DNA of 64,000 bases from Celoporthe dispersa. Its lineage: Eukaryota; Ascomycota; Sordariomycetes; Diaporthales; Cryphonectriaceae. The stretch lies in contig WAID01000007.1 in the NCBI GenBank assembly GCA_016584495.1, positions 3,334,001 to 3,398,000 of the forward strand. The letters are read 5' to 3'. Below, one piece after another: positions 48,419-59,712 of the stretch (its first letter is position 1; each line of letters starts with the position of its first letter). Below the pieces are notes generated by a model. It did not search any database. It saw only the letters and a list, made by a program, of their open reading frames with translations, and had not been told where the DNA came from. Made by a program: the position numbers and the translations under genes.

Positions 48419-49408
48419 TTACAAGCCCTGCCGCAACCAGTCTGTCAACTTGCTCTTTCCCAGCTGCGCCAGATGGTTTACACCCTGCTCGCTGAAGGGA
48501 TCGATACGGCGCAGGTCGACGTCCTGCGTGGGTGCCTTGCTCACGCGCTGAACGATGATGGTGGGGTCTGTCTCCAGGATGATACCGTCGTCGACGATCT
48601 CGTCCACGGCGAGGGACACGAGGTCGTAGCTCTCGATGATGGTGCGCTTGTCGACCGAGGCCTTGAAGAGCAGGTGCAGGGAGTCGCGCAGGGCGAGGAT
48701 GGCGTTGTAGAGGAGGACTTCGTTCTCCTCGACGCTGCCGACGAGGTAGAGCATCACGTCGCTCTCGGATTTGTAGAGAACACTAGGGAGAAGGAGAGAC
48801 AGGGAGCGCTCGTCAGTTTCTGCTCCTGGACGAGAGTGTATAGCAATTCTCAGAAGGAGAGACAGAGAGCTTACATCCGTCCATCGAACAGCAAGATGTC
48901 TCCGGTTTGTTTCGCCGTCTTCTCAAGTAGGGCCTTCTCGAATGCCTTTTGTGACTTCACGTCGGGATATGGATTGTTCGATGCTGCTGTGCGCAAAGTC
49001 AGTCTGCACGCTTTTATCACGCCCTCTTTGGGGTCTTTCGAGCTGACGCACGTGCACTCTGTCCTGCCGGTAGGGTAGCGTGGTGTGGAGAGTCGTAGTA
49101 CTAGAAGACTGGTAAGCTTGTTGTATCGCGGTAGACCGCCAGGGAGGTTCAACTGCGTAGTCGTGTCGGGTGGCTTCGGAGGGCCGGAGTGGTGCTTGCT
49201 CACTTTCGCGTATAATCTGGATCCATCCTCCTGAAGACCTGGGTCAGCTCATGGAATAAGAAGCGAGGGAGCCAAGTCGTCGCATCCACCAACAGCAAGA
49301 GAAGCCCTGGTGGTGCATGTTTGGTCACGGACTGGGCAGGAGGACGTTGCTTACAGTGGAGAGAATGAGGATGGCATTGACCGAGTAGAGGGACATTCCT
49401 GGAGCCAT
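48419..49408 (-). CDS. RET3: Coatomer subunit zeta (zeta-COP)
   Basis: Five exons (49408..49355, 49230..49204, 49100..49052, 48986..48875, 48782..48419) join in phase to 201 aa, the family length. Blocks are MAPGMSLYSVNAILILST, EDGSRLYAK, YYDSPHH, NPYPDVKSQKAFEKALLEKT, FDGRIVLYKSESDVMLYLVG and EENEVLLYNAILALRDSLHLL, then VDKRTIIESYDLVSLAVDEI. Zeta-COP is the small longin-fold partner of gamma-COP in the COPI coat for Golgi-to-ER transport. Exon 3 has two usable donors six bases apart (gtgcac at 49057, gtgcgt at 49051); the latter, a better consensus, is used here. Exons 2 (27 nt) and 3 (49 nt) are very small and easily missed. Divergent from MCM4. Confidence 0.9.
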
Positions 49409-49840
49409 CTTGACTGCTTTGCGACGGCGCGACGTTGGACAGCAGTAGGATGTCGGGTTGATGGGCACGAAAGGTGGGAATGTTGGCTTGCAAGCTTGCA
49501 GGCGCATCTTACAGCTCGCCGAGCGTCAATGATGGGCTCCGTGTCAAGACCGGCGGCAGGGGTCAGGGGCCCCCTGTTCTTCTGTTCTTTATGTGGCGGT
49601 GCGAATTGTGGCTGGTGCAAAAGCACTTTAGGACTTGCAGGGATTCGCGACGTGCTTCGCGCCTGGGGCTCGTCGCGTAAATTGACACGCGTAAATGAAA
49701 TTGAGCCTAGTTCAAGGTATTTTGATTCCAACCCTCTTTCCTCACCACATCAACCCCCCCCTCAGCCTTTTTTGTTTTTGACTTTTCTGTTGCCTCCTTG
49801 GCTATTCTTGATCCCAAACAGCAACAATACTTGTTTCAAA
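49409..49840. promoter_or_regulatory. Divergent promoter region of zeta-COP and MCM4
   Basis: A 432-nt head-to-head interval. The MCM4 side has a cluster of CGCG words (ttcgcgacgtg, ttcgcgcc, tcgcgtaa, acacgcgtaa), including ACGCGT. Confidence 0.5.
49687..49692. promoter_or_regulatory. MCB-type ACGCGT element upstream of MCM4
   Basis: A palindromic ACGCGT lies 149 nt before the MCM4 ATG, next to two further TCGCG words. It matches the MBF-bound MluI cell-cycle box; role inferred. Confidence 0.5.
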
Positions 49841-52800
49841 ATGTCCTCTCCAGGGAGACGATCAACACGCAGCTCCCAAGCAAGGAGCAGCCCAGCGCCT
49901 GCCCCTCAAGATGCCTCGCAGACCCCGCGTCGAACTCGAGCCTCGCAGCTCGCCTCTAGTCCCATGTTCTATGAGTCGTCGTCACCTGCCAACGGAAACA
50001 CAGCCCATGCGCCGTCTTCTCCTCTGCGGCAGATGAGCAACTCTCAGAGCACCAACAATGGCGCTGCCCCGAGCTCGCCTTTGCGCCAGCAGACTGAGAC
50101 CCAGTCCGTAAATGATGGCGATCGCACACCAAGAGCGAGCGGTCTCGCTATTGGCGGTAAGACTTGAACCCCGTAGCATTGCTGTGGAAGCTCTGAGTCT
50201 AATCAATTATATAGAGTCCTCACCTGTCCGCTACGATCCCAGCTCCAGTCCCGGTCGTCACCCGCAGACAGACCTGCGAAGTGAAAGCAGTGGTCTCTTT
50301 GTGGACTCTTCTCGGAGACAGCCTCGGTCGAGACGTGGCGATATCCACTCCGAACACTCGAATCGAACACCCATCGCACCGCGTCGCATTGTTCTAGGGT
50401 CTGATGGACGGGTTCTCCAGGATGCTCCCGTCTCAGATGCTGCCACATTTTCCAACATCAACCCGGGCACTTCAGATGCTGATGCGCTTGGCGGGCAGAG
50501 CCAGAGCCTGGTCTGGGGAACCACCATTTCCATCGACGACACCTTCGTGTGCTTTAAGGATTTCCTGCGAAACTTCAAGACTCAATACCGCCTGATATTC
50601 GACAAGAAGCCTGATGATGTTGCAAATGCCCCCGAGGCTCAGAAGAAGCCTTACTGGGAGGTCCTCGAGACGATGCTGGCTCTTGGCACGAAGAGGCTCC
50701 ACCTGGATGTTCGGGATCTCAGTGCCTACCCTCCTACTCAGAAGCTTTGGCATCAGTTGCAATCATACCCTCAGGAACTGGTGCCCATCATGGATCAGGC
50801 GGTCCACGACCTCATGATCGAGATAGCAAGAAACGAGTCGGCCAAGCAACGACAGAGCGGCTCCGCCCCAGCGCCTTCGCAGAGCTCTGAGCCGGCCGTC
50901 CCCAGCTCGGACAGACCCGAGGAACCCTCAACCCCAAGACCAGCACCTCAGCGGGAGATCACTCTCGAGGACCAGGTTGCCGAGACGATCTACGTGGTGC
51001 GCCCCTTCGGCATGGACAAGACCACGAACCTGAGGGAACTGAACCCCTCAGATATGGACAGAATGATCCAGATCAAGGGACTCGTCATCAGGACTACACC
51101 CGTGATTCCCGACATGAAGGATGCGTTCTTCAAGTGCAGCATCTGCAGCCACGGTGTTCTCGTCACTCTGGACCGTGGTAAAATACGAGAGCCGACTGAG
51201 TGCCCTCGTGCCCGCTGCGGGGCCAAGAACTCCATGCAGATCATTCATAATCGCTGCACCTTTGAAGACAAACAGGTCATCAAGCTGCAGGAGACCCCAG
51301 ATGCAGTGCCTCCGGGCCAGACGCCTCACTCTGTCTCGATCTGTGTGTACGATGATCTTGTAGACTTTTGCAAGGCTGGTGACAGGGTACAGATCACTGG
51401 CATCTTCCGGGTCAGCCCAGTCCGTGTCAACCCTCGGCAGAGAACCATCAAGAGCATCTACAAGACATACGTCGATGTCCTACACGTGCAAAAGGTTGAT
51501 CGCAAGAGGATGGGCACAGATGTGTCGACTCTTGATACCGAAGACGATGACGAGATCCACGTCGATGCACCTGGGATGGACGAGACCCGCAAGGTCAGTC
51601 CAGAGGAGGAAGAGAAGATCCGCGAGACCGCAGCTCGTGAGGACATCTACGAGCTTCTCGCCCGTTCGCTCGCACCCTCGGTTTACGAGATGGACGATGT
51701 CAAGAAGGGAATCCTCCTTCAGCTGTTCGGCGGCACCAATAAGAGTTTCGAGAAGGGCGGTAGCCCCAAGTACCGTGGCGACATCAACGTCCTGCTCTGC
51801 GGTGACCCGTCCACCTCAAAGTCTCAGATCCTGTCCTATATCCACCGCATTGCCCCTCGTGGTGTATACACCAGTGGCAAGGGCTCCTCAGCTGTGGGTC
51901 TCACAGCATATGTCACCCGCGATCCCGAGACACGTCAGCTTGTGCTTGAGTCGGGTGCACTGGTCTTGTCCGATGGCGGCATCTGCTGTATTGACGAGTT
52001 CGACAAGATGTCCGAGGCCACTCGCTCGGTGCTTCACGAAGTTATGGAGCAGCAGACAGTGTCAGTGGCCAAGGCGGGCATCATCACGACGTTAAACGCT
52101 CGGACAAGTATCCTAGCGTCAGCCAACCCGATTGGCAGTCGCTACAACCCTGACCTGCCTGTGCCTCAGAACATTGATCTTCCGCCTACACTGCTGTCAC
52201 GTTTCGATCTTGTGTACCTCATCCTAGATCGGGTCGAGGAGAAGACCGACAGACGCCTAGCGAAGCATCTGTTATCAATGTACCTAGAGGACACTCCTCA
52301 TTCCGCCCAGACCAACAACGACATTCTCGTAAGTCTCCTACGAGTATTTCCCACTCCTGATCTCATGACTGACCCTACCTACCTAGCCCGTCGAATTCCT
52401 TACCTCCTACATCTCCTACGCTCGTGCCAACATCCACCCCACCATCTCGCAGCCCGCCGCACGCGAACTCGTCGACTCGTACGTCGAGATGCGCAAGCTG
52501 GGTCAAGATGTGCGCTCCGCGGAAAAGCGCATCACGGCGACCACCAGGCAGCTCGAGTCCATGATCCGGCTCGCCGAGGGTCATGCCAAGATGCGCCTGT
52601 CCACGGAGGTCACGCGCGGGGATGTCCAGGAGGCCGTGCGACTGATCAAGTCCGCCCTGAAGACTGCTGCCACCGACGCGCAGGGCCGCATCGACATGTC
52701 GCTCCTCACGGAGGGCACAAGCGCGGCGGAGAGAAAGCGCAGGGAGGATATGAAGGGTGCCGTGCTCAAGCTACTCGACGAGCTCACGGCGGGCGGTCAG

Positions 52801-52968
52801 GCTGTCAAGTACGCAGAGGCCAGCAGGAAGCTTGGCGAGAACGCTGGCGTGCCTGTGGAGCCAAGCGAGTTTGCAGAGTGTATGCGGGCACTTGAGATGG
52901 ACGGATCGATCACGGTGACTGGCGAGGGCGCGAGGAAGAGCGTGCGGCGGGTGACTGCTGTCGTGTAA
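49841..52968 (+). CDS. MCM4: MCM4, replicative helicase subunit
   Basis: Three exons, 49841..50156, 50215..52328 and 52387..52968, with two 58-nt introns, give 1003 aa. The N-terminal 200 residues are Ser/Thr/Pro/Arg-rich with many SP and SSP sites, as expected for the MCM4 tail regulated by DDK and CDK. The zinc finger is at about 410 (CSICSHG ... CPRARCG). The AAA+ core has Walker A GDPSTSKSQ near 634 (the MCM4/6-type STSKSQ), Walker B CIDEFDKM and arginine finger LLSRFDLVYL. The winged-helix C-terminus ends GARKSVRRVTAVV. It is a subunit of MCM2-7. The reading frame is intact throughout, unlike many neighbours. Convergent with the cystathionine gamma-synthase gene, stop to stop 195 nt. Confidence 0.95.
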
Positions 52969-53163
52969 GCTTTTATGGCGTGGTACATCTCCAGACATAC
53001 ATACTGGACTGTCGGTTGCTTGTTGAGATTCGGCGTTTGGACTGTGTGGACTGGTTATTTCTGGAATGGCTATTATCACTGCGCACGAATTCGTAAATGA
53101 GGTTAATGAGACGCCTACAATGCTATACGCGACATCTGCTCTCGGGAGAGGCTCAACCCAAAA

Positions 53164-55108
53164 TCAGTGCTGGTCGTAATTCGCACTCGTCCCCTTAGCA
53201 GCAACCTCCACAGCAGCCTCACTGTCCCCCGTCTCCTCAACACTAGCAATAACCTCGTCCGCGTTCACTTGCACTGCCTCTGCTGCGCCGCCATTGTAGA
53301 CCTCCGTGGCCTTCTCCAGCGCCGCCTTCAGAGCCGCCACCAATTCCTCCGCATCCTCCAGACCAACACTGATGCGTACCTGCTCCTCGCGCGCCCCATA
53401 CGCTGCATGATACGCGACCTGCTCCGGGTCTTTGCCGTACGCTAAGGCGTTCATCGGGATCGCGAGCGTCCTATGTGCGCCGAGGTGCGGGCCCTGGTGA
53501 ACAGGGAGGTTGTCGTAGAAGGCCGTCGCTGCTGGCAGCGTCTTGAAGTCGACGGACAGCAGGCATCCGTACCCGGGGGCGAAGTCCGGCGTGAAGGGGC
53601 GCATGAACGCCTCATAGTTGGCCTGCGTGTCGCTCGTGCTAGGGTACAGCACCGCCTTGAGGGCGAGCCCGAACGGGCGGCCTCCGCGGCTAGGAACTTA
53701 GCCAAGGCGGCGCCGTTTCGGTTGAGAATGGTGGACCGGGGAATGTAGTCCTCGCTGTTGGAGAGGAGCCGTTCTGCGTCTCCCGCGAAGAGTTCGTTAT
53801 GGAAGTTTGCTGTGAAGGAGGGTTTCAACTGTGGGTAGAATGGCGAGTGCGGGTTAAGTACGACGGACCCACCCATCACGTCTGCGTACCCGGAGAAAGA
53901 CTTGGTCAGGCTGGTGATGATGAGATCGGCGACGGGGAGCACGTCAATGTTGGCGAAGGAACCAATGATGTCGTCTATCACGATGGGAAAGTGGTACTTG
54001 TCGGCCTAGAGAATGTCAGAGACGTCGCGCCCACATGAGAGGGGAACAGGAACAGCAGAAGAAGCCTTACTATTTGATGGAGTCTCTTCAGGTCAGCGCT
54101 TACGAGGATTGGGTTGGAAGGAAACTCGACGAAGACATAGCTGACCGTCTTCCCAGCCTTGTAGTGCGCGTCGAGATACTCCTCAACCTTCTCCATGACT
54201 CCGCTCTTGGCATCACAAGCACCAAAGTGTTTCATCCCACTGATCGTCTCCTCGAGAAGATGGAAGGTATTGTGGAAAATAGACCCCAGAACGAGAATCG
54301 TCCCGTCGTCCCGCTGCTGAAGGACCTGGTTCAGCCTCCAGATGGCCGCCATGCCTGTCTGGTACAGATAAACATCTCCCTCGTCGACCTTGACATGCGT
54401 TGGATCGACTGGCGCACGGTGCAGTAAGTCTCGGATGCGCTTCCGCAGCGCACCATGAGCCTCGCACTCGGTGAGATACGACGCCGGCGGTACGTCGCCG
54501 AGGTCCTCTCCCGGCCACTCCACGATGCTGAAGTCACCACCGTCCACATGTCCAAGAAGCTCCTCGGATACCCTAGAGGAGAGTCCTATCCCGGCATTTT
54601 GCCAGATGCCGATCGCGCCGGGCATCTTGGGCAGGGGGTAAACGACGCAGTAGAGCCGGACCTTGTGCACGTCGACCACCCGGAAGGAGAGGTCACCCTC
54701 GACGAGCTTATGCTCCTTACGGTGATGAGACGTGCTGTACACCCTGTGCAAGGCGAACGCCTCTGGGTCAGTGAACATGAGGACGCCCTCCTGGCTAGGG
54801 TCGGCCCCCAGTTTCTGGGCTAGGGCGACGGACAGCTACGATGGTGGTGGTGGTGGTAGCACAGGGTTAGCTAGGTGGCCAGAGATGTTGCCAACAGTAA
54901 AAGGCCCGAGTGCACTCACCTGCCGCGCGGGGCCGAAGGGGAGAAAGCGTGGGTATATCGACTTCAACCTCGCAAAGACGGTCGGATCACCATCTCGGAA
55001 GCGGAGGGCCGTGTCCCAGCCTGGACCGTGGATGGTGATCGTATGCGGACCCTCGGGTGGCAGGGAGTGGCCGAACTCGGTGGTGATGGGTCTCACGACG
55101 GTGGCCAT
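53164..55108 (-). CDS. Cystathionine gamma-synthase-type PLP enzyme (frameshifted)
   Basis: Exons 55108..54920, 54835..54071 and 54005..53164, with introns of 84 and 65 nt, give 598 aa after adding one C (G3 at 53675-53677 on plus), which joins KFLAAEAAPFGL to ALKAVLYPS. It belongs to the Cys/Met-metabolism PLP family. The catalytic Lys is near 353 in ITSLTKSFSGYADVMGGS, the YLYQTGMAAIW block contacts the cofactor, and VEFPSNPIL and IVIDDIIG are family-typical. The roughly 200-residue N-terminal region (TTEFGHSLPPEGPHTITIH, YPRFLPFGPAR) is the kind seen in fungal STR2/MET-7 cystathionine gamma-synthases, which make cystathionine from O-acyl-homoserine and Cys in transsulfuration. Exact substrate is inferred from family. 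The C-terminus is Ala/Glu/Val-rich. Confidence 0.85.
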
Positions 55109-56935
55109 CTCTTCTGGTGATTGAGGACGAAGGTGACGTGAAGGAAGTCAGCACGCAGACAAGAGTGAAAATCAATGCGTTCAGAAAAATAAGTTTTATA
55201 TCGCTCAGAGGAAGTCACGATTGAGCAGCTGCCTTCCAAGACGATACTAAGGTTTGCCCCTTCCTGCTTAAGTACTACGCAGGTAGCACAGGGAAAGAGC
55301 GGCCAGTGCTGTAACTCTAAGTAAATACGTACTTAGTAATGATTCCATTGTTACGGCTAAGCCTAGCCCAAACGTCACCCAATGGGAAGCGTTTACAAGC
55401 GTCAACTTTTCAGACGTAAGAGAGTTGGTCAGCACTGGGCTGTCTATCCACAGTCGCATGTCTATTTTAGCACAGATTTAATATTGAAGCGCCTCTTCGA
55501 CCCGCTTGAATAGGATCTCGCAAAAGACTTGGCGCGAGAATCCTTCTTCCTCGATTCCACATCAAGATCCACGCCTCGGAAATTAAATGGGGGATGTGTC
55601 CTATTCGCCGTAATTACAAGGTTCGAAATCGTTCTGAAATACATTCAATCAATGCCCCTCTCAATAAAACAGTCGTCTTGATGGCAGGCCTAGCAGTTAT
55701 CATGCTCACGTCGAGCTCAGATTGGTGGGTAATTATATGACACAATTATGATAATGGGCAAATCACTCTATTCACATACACTCATAGTAGAGATTTAAAA
55801 AATGATTGTTTTCGTCTGCACAGCAATTTCATCACCGTCAACCTCAATCCGTACTGGCCTGAGGAATATGCAACGATGCTAGACTTGCTGTTGATTCTGA
55901 CTCGACGCAAAGACAAGGCCCGCTCTTGGTGAGCCGGATTCCAACGGACCTCTGCTTTCGGTGAAGAAAACCAAACCATTAATGTATCGCAAAGAAGATC
56001 GGCATATATGCAAGCTAATAGTAGATGCAGAGCTTGATACCCTCAGTTATCGCAAGATCTGGACCGACCTCTGGCCCAATTCGACGTTTCAGGTCCATCG
56101 TGTGTTGACAAACGGCTGACGGGAATCGTTGAGCTTGCAAAACAAAGCCAGAAACTTCAGCTGGATAGAGAGATTGACGAACAAATCCGTGAGGCTTAGA
56201 TATACGAAGCGTCCTGCGCATATACATACGATCCACGAATGTGACTACTGGATAGCAGAGACAACCTGGATTAGAACCAATGTCATGATCAAGTAGACTT
56301 CCTTTGTCAAGAGATCTTGAAGGTCTAGGGTGGCTGTGAGTGGCTGACAGTGGCCAGCGGTCCTCATCGCAGCTCATAGTTACCAGTAACCTGTCACATC
56401 GATCGCGGTCGAAACTGGGGCTCTCCCTCCCGGAGCAGCGCCAAACAAATCGTGAGACCAAGTCTTCTAGACTGTGATCCCACTGCAGACTCTTGCGCAG
56501 GGCTAATAGTCGGCAACTTAAGAGGAAGACAGACTGGGGTTCTGGTTCCCATCCTGATTAAATTATTTCTCAACACACGATGGACACGGTGAGTTGCCTG
56601 GATCATGAGGCTCATATTTGGTGATATTGACTAACCTATCTTACAGATCCGCAGATTGGTAACCATAAAAAAAAACACCTACAATTCTATCTCCAACTTC
56701 GGTGGATTTCAAGTGCATCGAGGCGATCTTGCGTCGATTCCACCCTCGAGGGGTCGCGAAACAACTGAAACTGCTGTCAGGCGCTAGGAGAAGTGGCTTC
56801 TGGCAAGCAACATAAACACAGCAAATTCTGAATTCCTTGCCCCCAAAAGATTCAAATAGATTGATCATCTTTCCCGTTCCATAATCATGATCTTCGATTT
56901 CTATAATTGAAGTTAGTATTACATTAATGAAATAC
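55109..56935. other. 1.8-kb gene-poor AT-rich stretch
   Basis: Start of a roughly 6-kb low-gene block. Frames such as 56015-56461 minus (148 codons) show no family I recognise and no splice structure. Contains an A9 run near 56667. Nothing else is supported. Confidence 0.45.
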
Positions 56936-57220
56936 TCAAGTAACGTCTAGGATAGATAATACTTGCTTTTTGCGGCAATCTGCGCACTTTCCGTGACGGT
57001 CTGAGGTAGAGTTCCGCCTTGTATGGCATGCCTGCCACTCTCCATTCTCATCAGGCTCTGCATGTCTCTCACATGGATGCTCTGGTTTTGATATAGTCTT
57101 GTAGCCGTGCGGGCAATCGCTGTAGCTCGTATACTGAATCGTTCGCTTGCAGGTTCGCGCTTGATATATAGTCAGTTGGTCAAGTGTTTCAAAAATGGGA
57201 TATGGCTGTACAGTACCCAT
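56936..57220 (-). CDS. Possible small Cys-rich protein
   Basis: A 94-codon frame with a true ATG at 57220. Its cysteines recur as TCKRT, DCPHG, PCERH, ACHTR and KCADC, with several His, suggesting a zinc-binding fold. There is no signal peptide. A gtatta donor-like site after KKQ could extend it by splicing, but no partner exon was recognised. I do not recognise the family. It stands alone in AT-rich sequence and may be a relic. Confidence 0.35.
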   Translation of the reverse strand: MGTVQPYPIFETLDQLTIYQARTCKRTIQYTSYSDCPHGYKTISKPEHPCERHAEPDENGEWQACHTRRNSTSDRHGKCADCRKKQVLSILDVT

Positions 57221-57747
57221 ATTTTGCGTAGAAAGTAGTTGCTACAGATTTAGGTCGCTACAGCTATGCGAACTGAATAACAATCTATCGAACCAACTTT
57301 GCATTAGCATAGAATCATCTACATTTGCTTTATGAAAGCTTAAGAGCTTCAAAAAGTATGGGAGTTGCTGTGATTTAAGCGAATTTAGATTTCAAATTAT
57401 CCGCACACCCCTTGCCTGAAGTAGTATGCCGCTATATATAATTCCTCACATTCCTTGATGCATTATGCAGAAAGCTAGGAAGTTTTCTGCACTTTGAAGC
57501 CACGTGATTACTGTATTAGTTGCATCAACTGACGTGGTCTCACTTGCATGTACTAATGCAGTCATCTTTACATACAATATGCTATGGAGCTAATAAGCTA
57601 AGTTGATAGAACAATCGATAAGGTTGGAGTATCAGGTGACTAAAGATGCTCCCCTTCATGCACAAAGCCTCAGCTTGTCAGGACAAGGAGTTTTGTTCCT
57701 CCTTAAGTCATATTCTCTGCAATAGAGGGTGAGACTCGCTACAAAGT

Positions 57748-59712
57748 ATGGGCACTTTGTTAAGAGACTGCACACTCTACTTGGAACCAGAATGGGAAGG
57801 GCCTTCTCCGACTGTACCCAGCAGGATTTTGGATATCCTATATGACGATGGTCTTGTCACCAGCCACTCGACCAAGTATTTGGAAGGCCAGGATTTCATC
57901 AAATCCTTTGAGAAGGGTCAAGATCTTGTAAAATCTCCAATACAGGTGAATTCAAACAAAAAACACGCTAACACTATCATATAGAGTATTCAAGGGACGA
58001 GTCTTGATCGAATCTAGTAAGCTAGGATTGCTATTTGATCATGACGCCCTCTGACCCGACTTGTTCCAGCATCGAACAAAATTGGCCCTTCGCGCGGAAC
58101 TGTCTTTGCAGGCATTTCTTGAAGGTGCAAAATCGCAACTTGGCAGAGAACTGGCCGCCAGTCCCTGAAGGCCTTTCCTTGATAGACTTTCAAACGTTCC
58201 TTTCGAATACTGATAAGCAAGATCATGATGAAATCTCGTTCCCGCTCTCAGCGTCCCCAGGACGTCTCTCCTGTGGGAAAGGTAAGTGTATAAGGTCTCG
58301 TGTATGCCAAAGTGTTGGCCATTGGCTGAGAAGAAATAATGACAGATCGACTGTTGTACCATTTTGGCTTCGACTGGCTGACTTTGGGGTATGCGACGAA
58401 CAACGGCCAAGGTGAAGGAATACTTAGGCAATTGATCACCGCGGATGGATCACTAAAGGTAAGGACGGGTCTGAAACAGACTTCGAGGCCTCTGTTCCTT
58501 CACTGCAGTGACTAATTATGTCCTAGCCAATCTTGTTGCGTAGGACTTGTATTGCTGCAATTGTACGGATGCGAAGCACAGAAACACTGCACACATCACC
58601 ATTGTGTCCCAGTTCATGGCATTCTGGAAAGCAGCTAAATTACAGGAGGACAGTCATTCTCTTCAACGACTTCCATGCATCGGAGCGCCCGATGGAGTTC
58701 TCGTCATGGCTTGGCTGTCATAACTGCCCCGAGCTGTGGTCAGTCACAGAGTCATGGAACACGAGCGACGATGACGAATCAACAGCTGTCAAGTTCATCT
58801 ACCAACTGTCTTATCGTGTCTGGAGCGAGATATTGAGAAATTGGTGGCTTGTGGCACATGCTGCTTCATTACATGTTCGTGAACTAGTAAGTGCTCTATT
58901 CTTGCTCGGCTCAACACATATTTGTTTTACTTCCTTTAAAATTAAAAAAAATTAAATTCTGCAGCAAAAACACGCAATCGGCGAAGACATGTCAACATCG
59001 GCCCTTAAAAGGCTAGCCCGAGATACGTGGACGGACACAATGGCATGGGCTACGCTACAGACACTAGTCGGTGTCCATCTGAAAATGATCCTCAAAACGC
59101 AGCGGGACTTGGAAGTCAATAGCCGCTCTCGTTCACGTCACTCTCGATGATCATATCTTCGACGACATTCTAGATGACTTCAGAGAGCTCGAGCGTTTGT
59201 TCGCTGAAGATTTGACCAAGCGAGCTCAGAGTACTTCGGATGTGGTGCGATCTGATCCCATTTCTGCCGTTATCAATCTTATTTCTCCTGCCTTCCCAAC
59301 TGCCATGTCATCATTACTAACCCTCCCACATATCTTAGATCTTTAATATCATGAGCGTTGAAACGGCTCAGGCGGCACATACGTGCAGCAAGGCTATAGG
59401 GCGGATCAATTGGATATCTTTCGTCTTCTTTCCACTTATCGCAGTGTCGGTAAGCTAGCCCCATAAGATGATCGTCGCTATTGTTTAAGCAATCACTAAT
59501 GCCTAATAAAGAGTCTTTTTGGTATGAATATCGATATCCTGGCGAATAATCCATCAGTCAAATGGTATTTTATCATTGCTATACCCGCGCTTGTTCTGGT
59601 CCTAGTAGTCACTTTGGGGCTGCAATACTCCTCCGATATCATCAAACTGCTTTCCTCCTCCGCAGCCGGTGGGGGAGAGCGCATCCAAGAAAAAGCTACG
59701 CCGATTTCGTAG
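57748..59712 (+). pseudogene. CorA-like membrane protein gene, degraded or error-ridden
   Basis: Coding pieces with good splice sites follow one another: 57748-57945 (MGTLLRDCTLYLEPEW), then roughly 57986-58281, 58346-58458 (RLLYHFGFDWLTLGY), 58530-58888, 58965-59120, 59150-59275 (DDHIFDDILDDFRELERL) and 59346-59450 (ETAQAAHTCSKAIGRINW, SFVFFPLIAV), then 59511-59712. The last exon gives SLFGMNIDILANNPS and a second helix FIIAIPALVLVLVVTL. Two C-terminal helices separated by GMN are the signature of CorA-type Mg2+ channels and of related fungal CorA-like proteins with large N-terminal parts. The frame is interrupted by a TGA after LLFDHDAL (near 58067), a shift at the CCC near 58164, a shift near 59120 and a weak donor near 59275. 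Whether it is a pseudogene or suffers the same slips as other genes cannot be settled here. Confidence 0.5.

Noticed and set aside
6513..53677. Programmed ribosomal frameshifting as the cause of the many frame breaks
   Set aside because: The slips occur in both directions, at unrelated positions, in nine unrelated genes and without shared slippery heptamers, so homopolymer error is far simpler.
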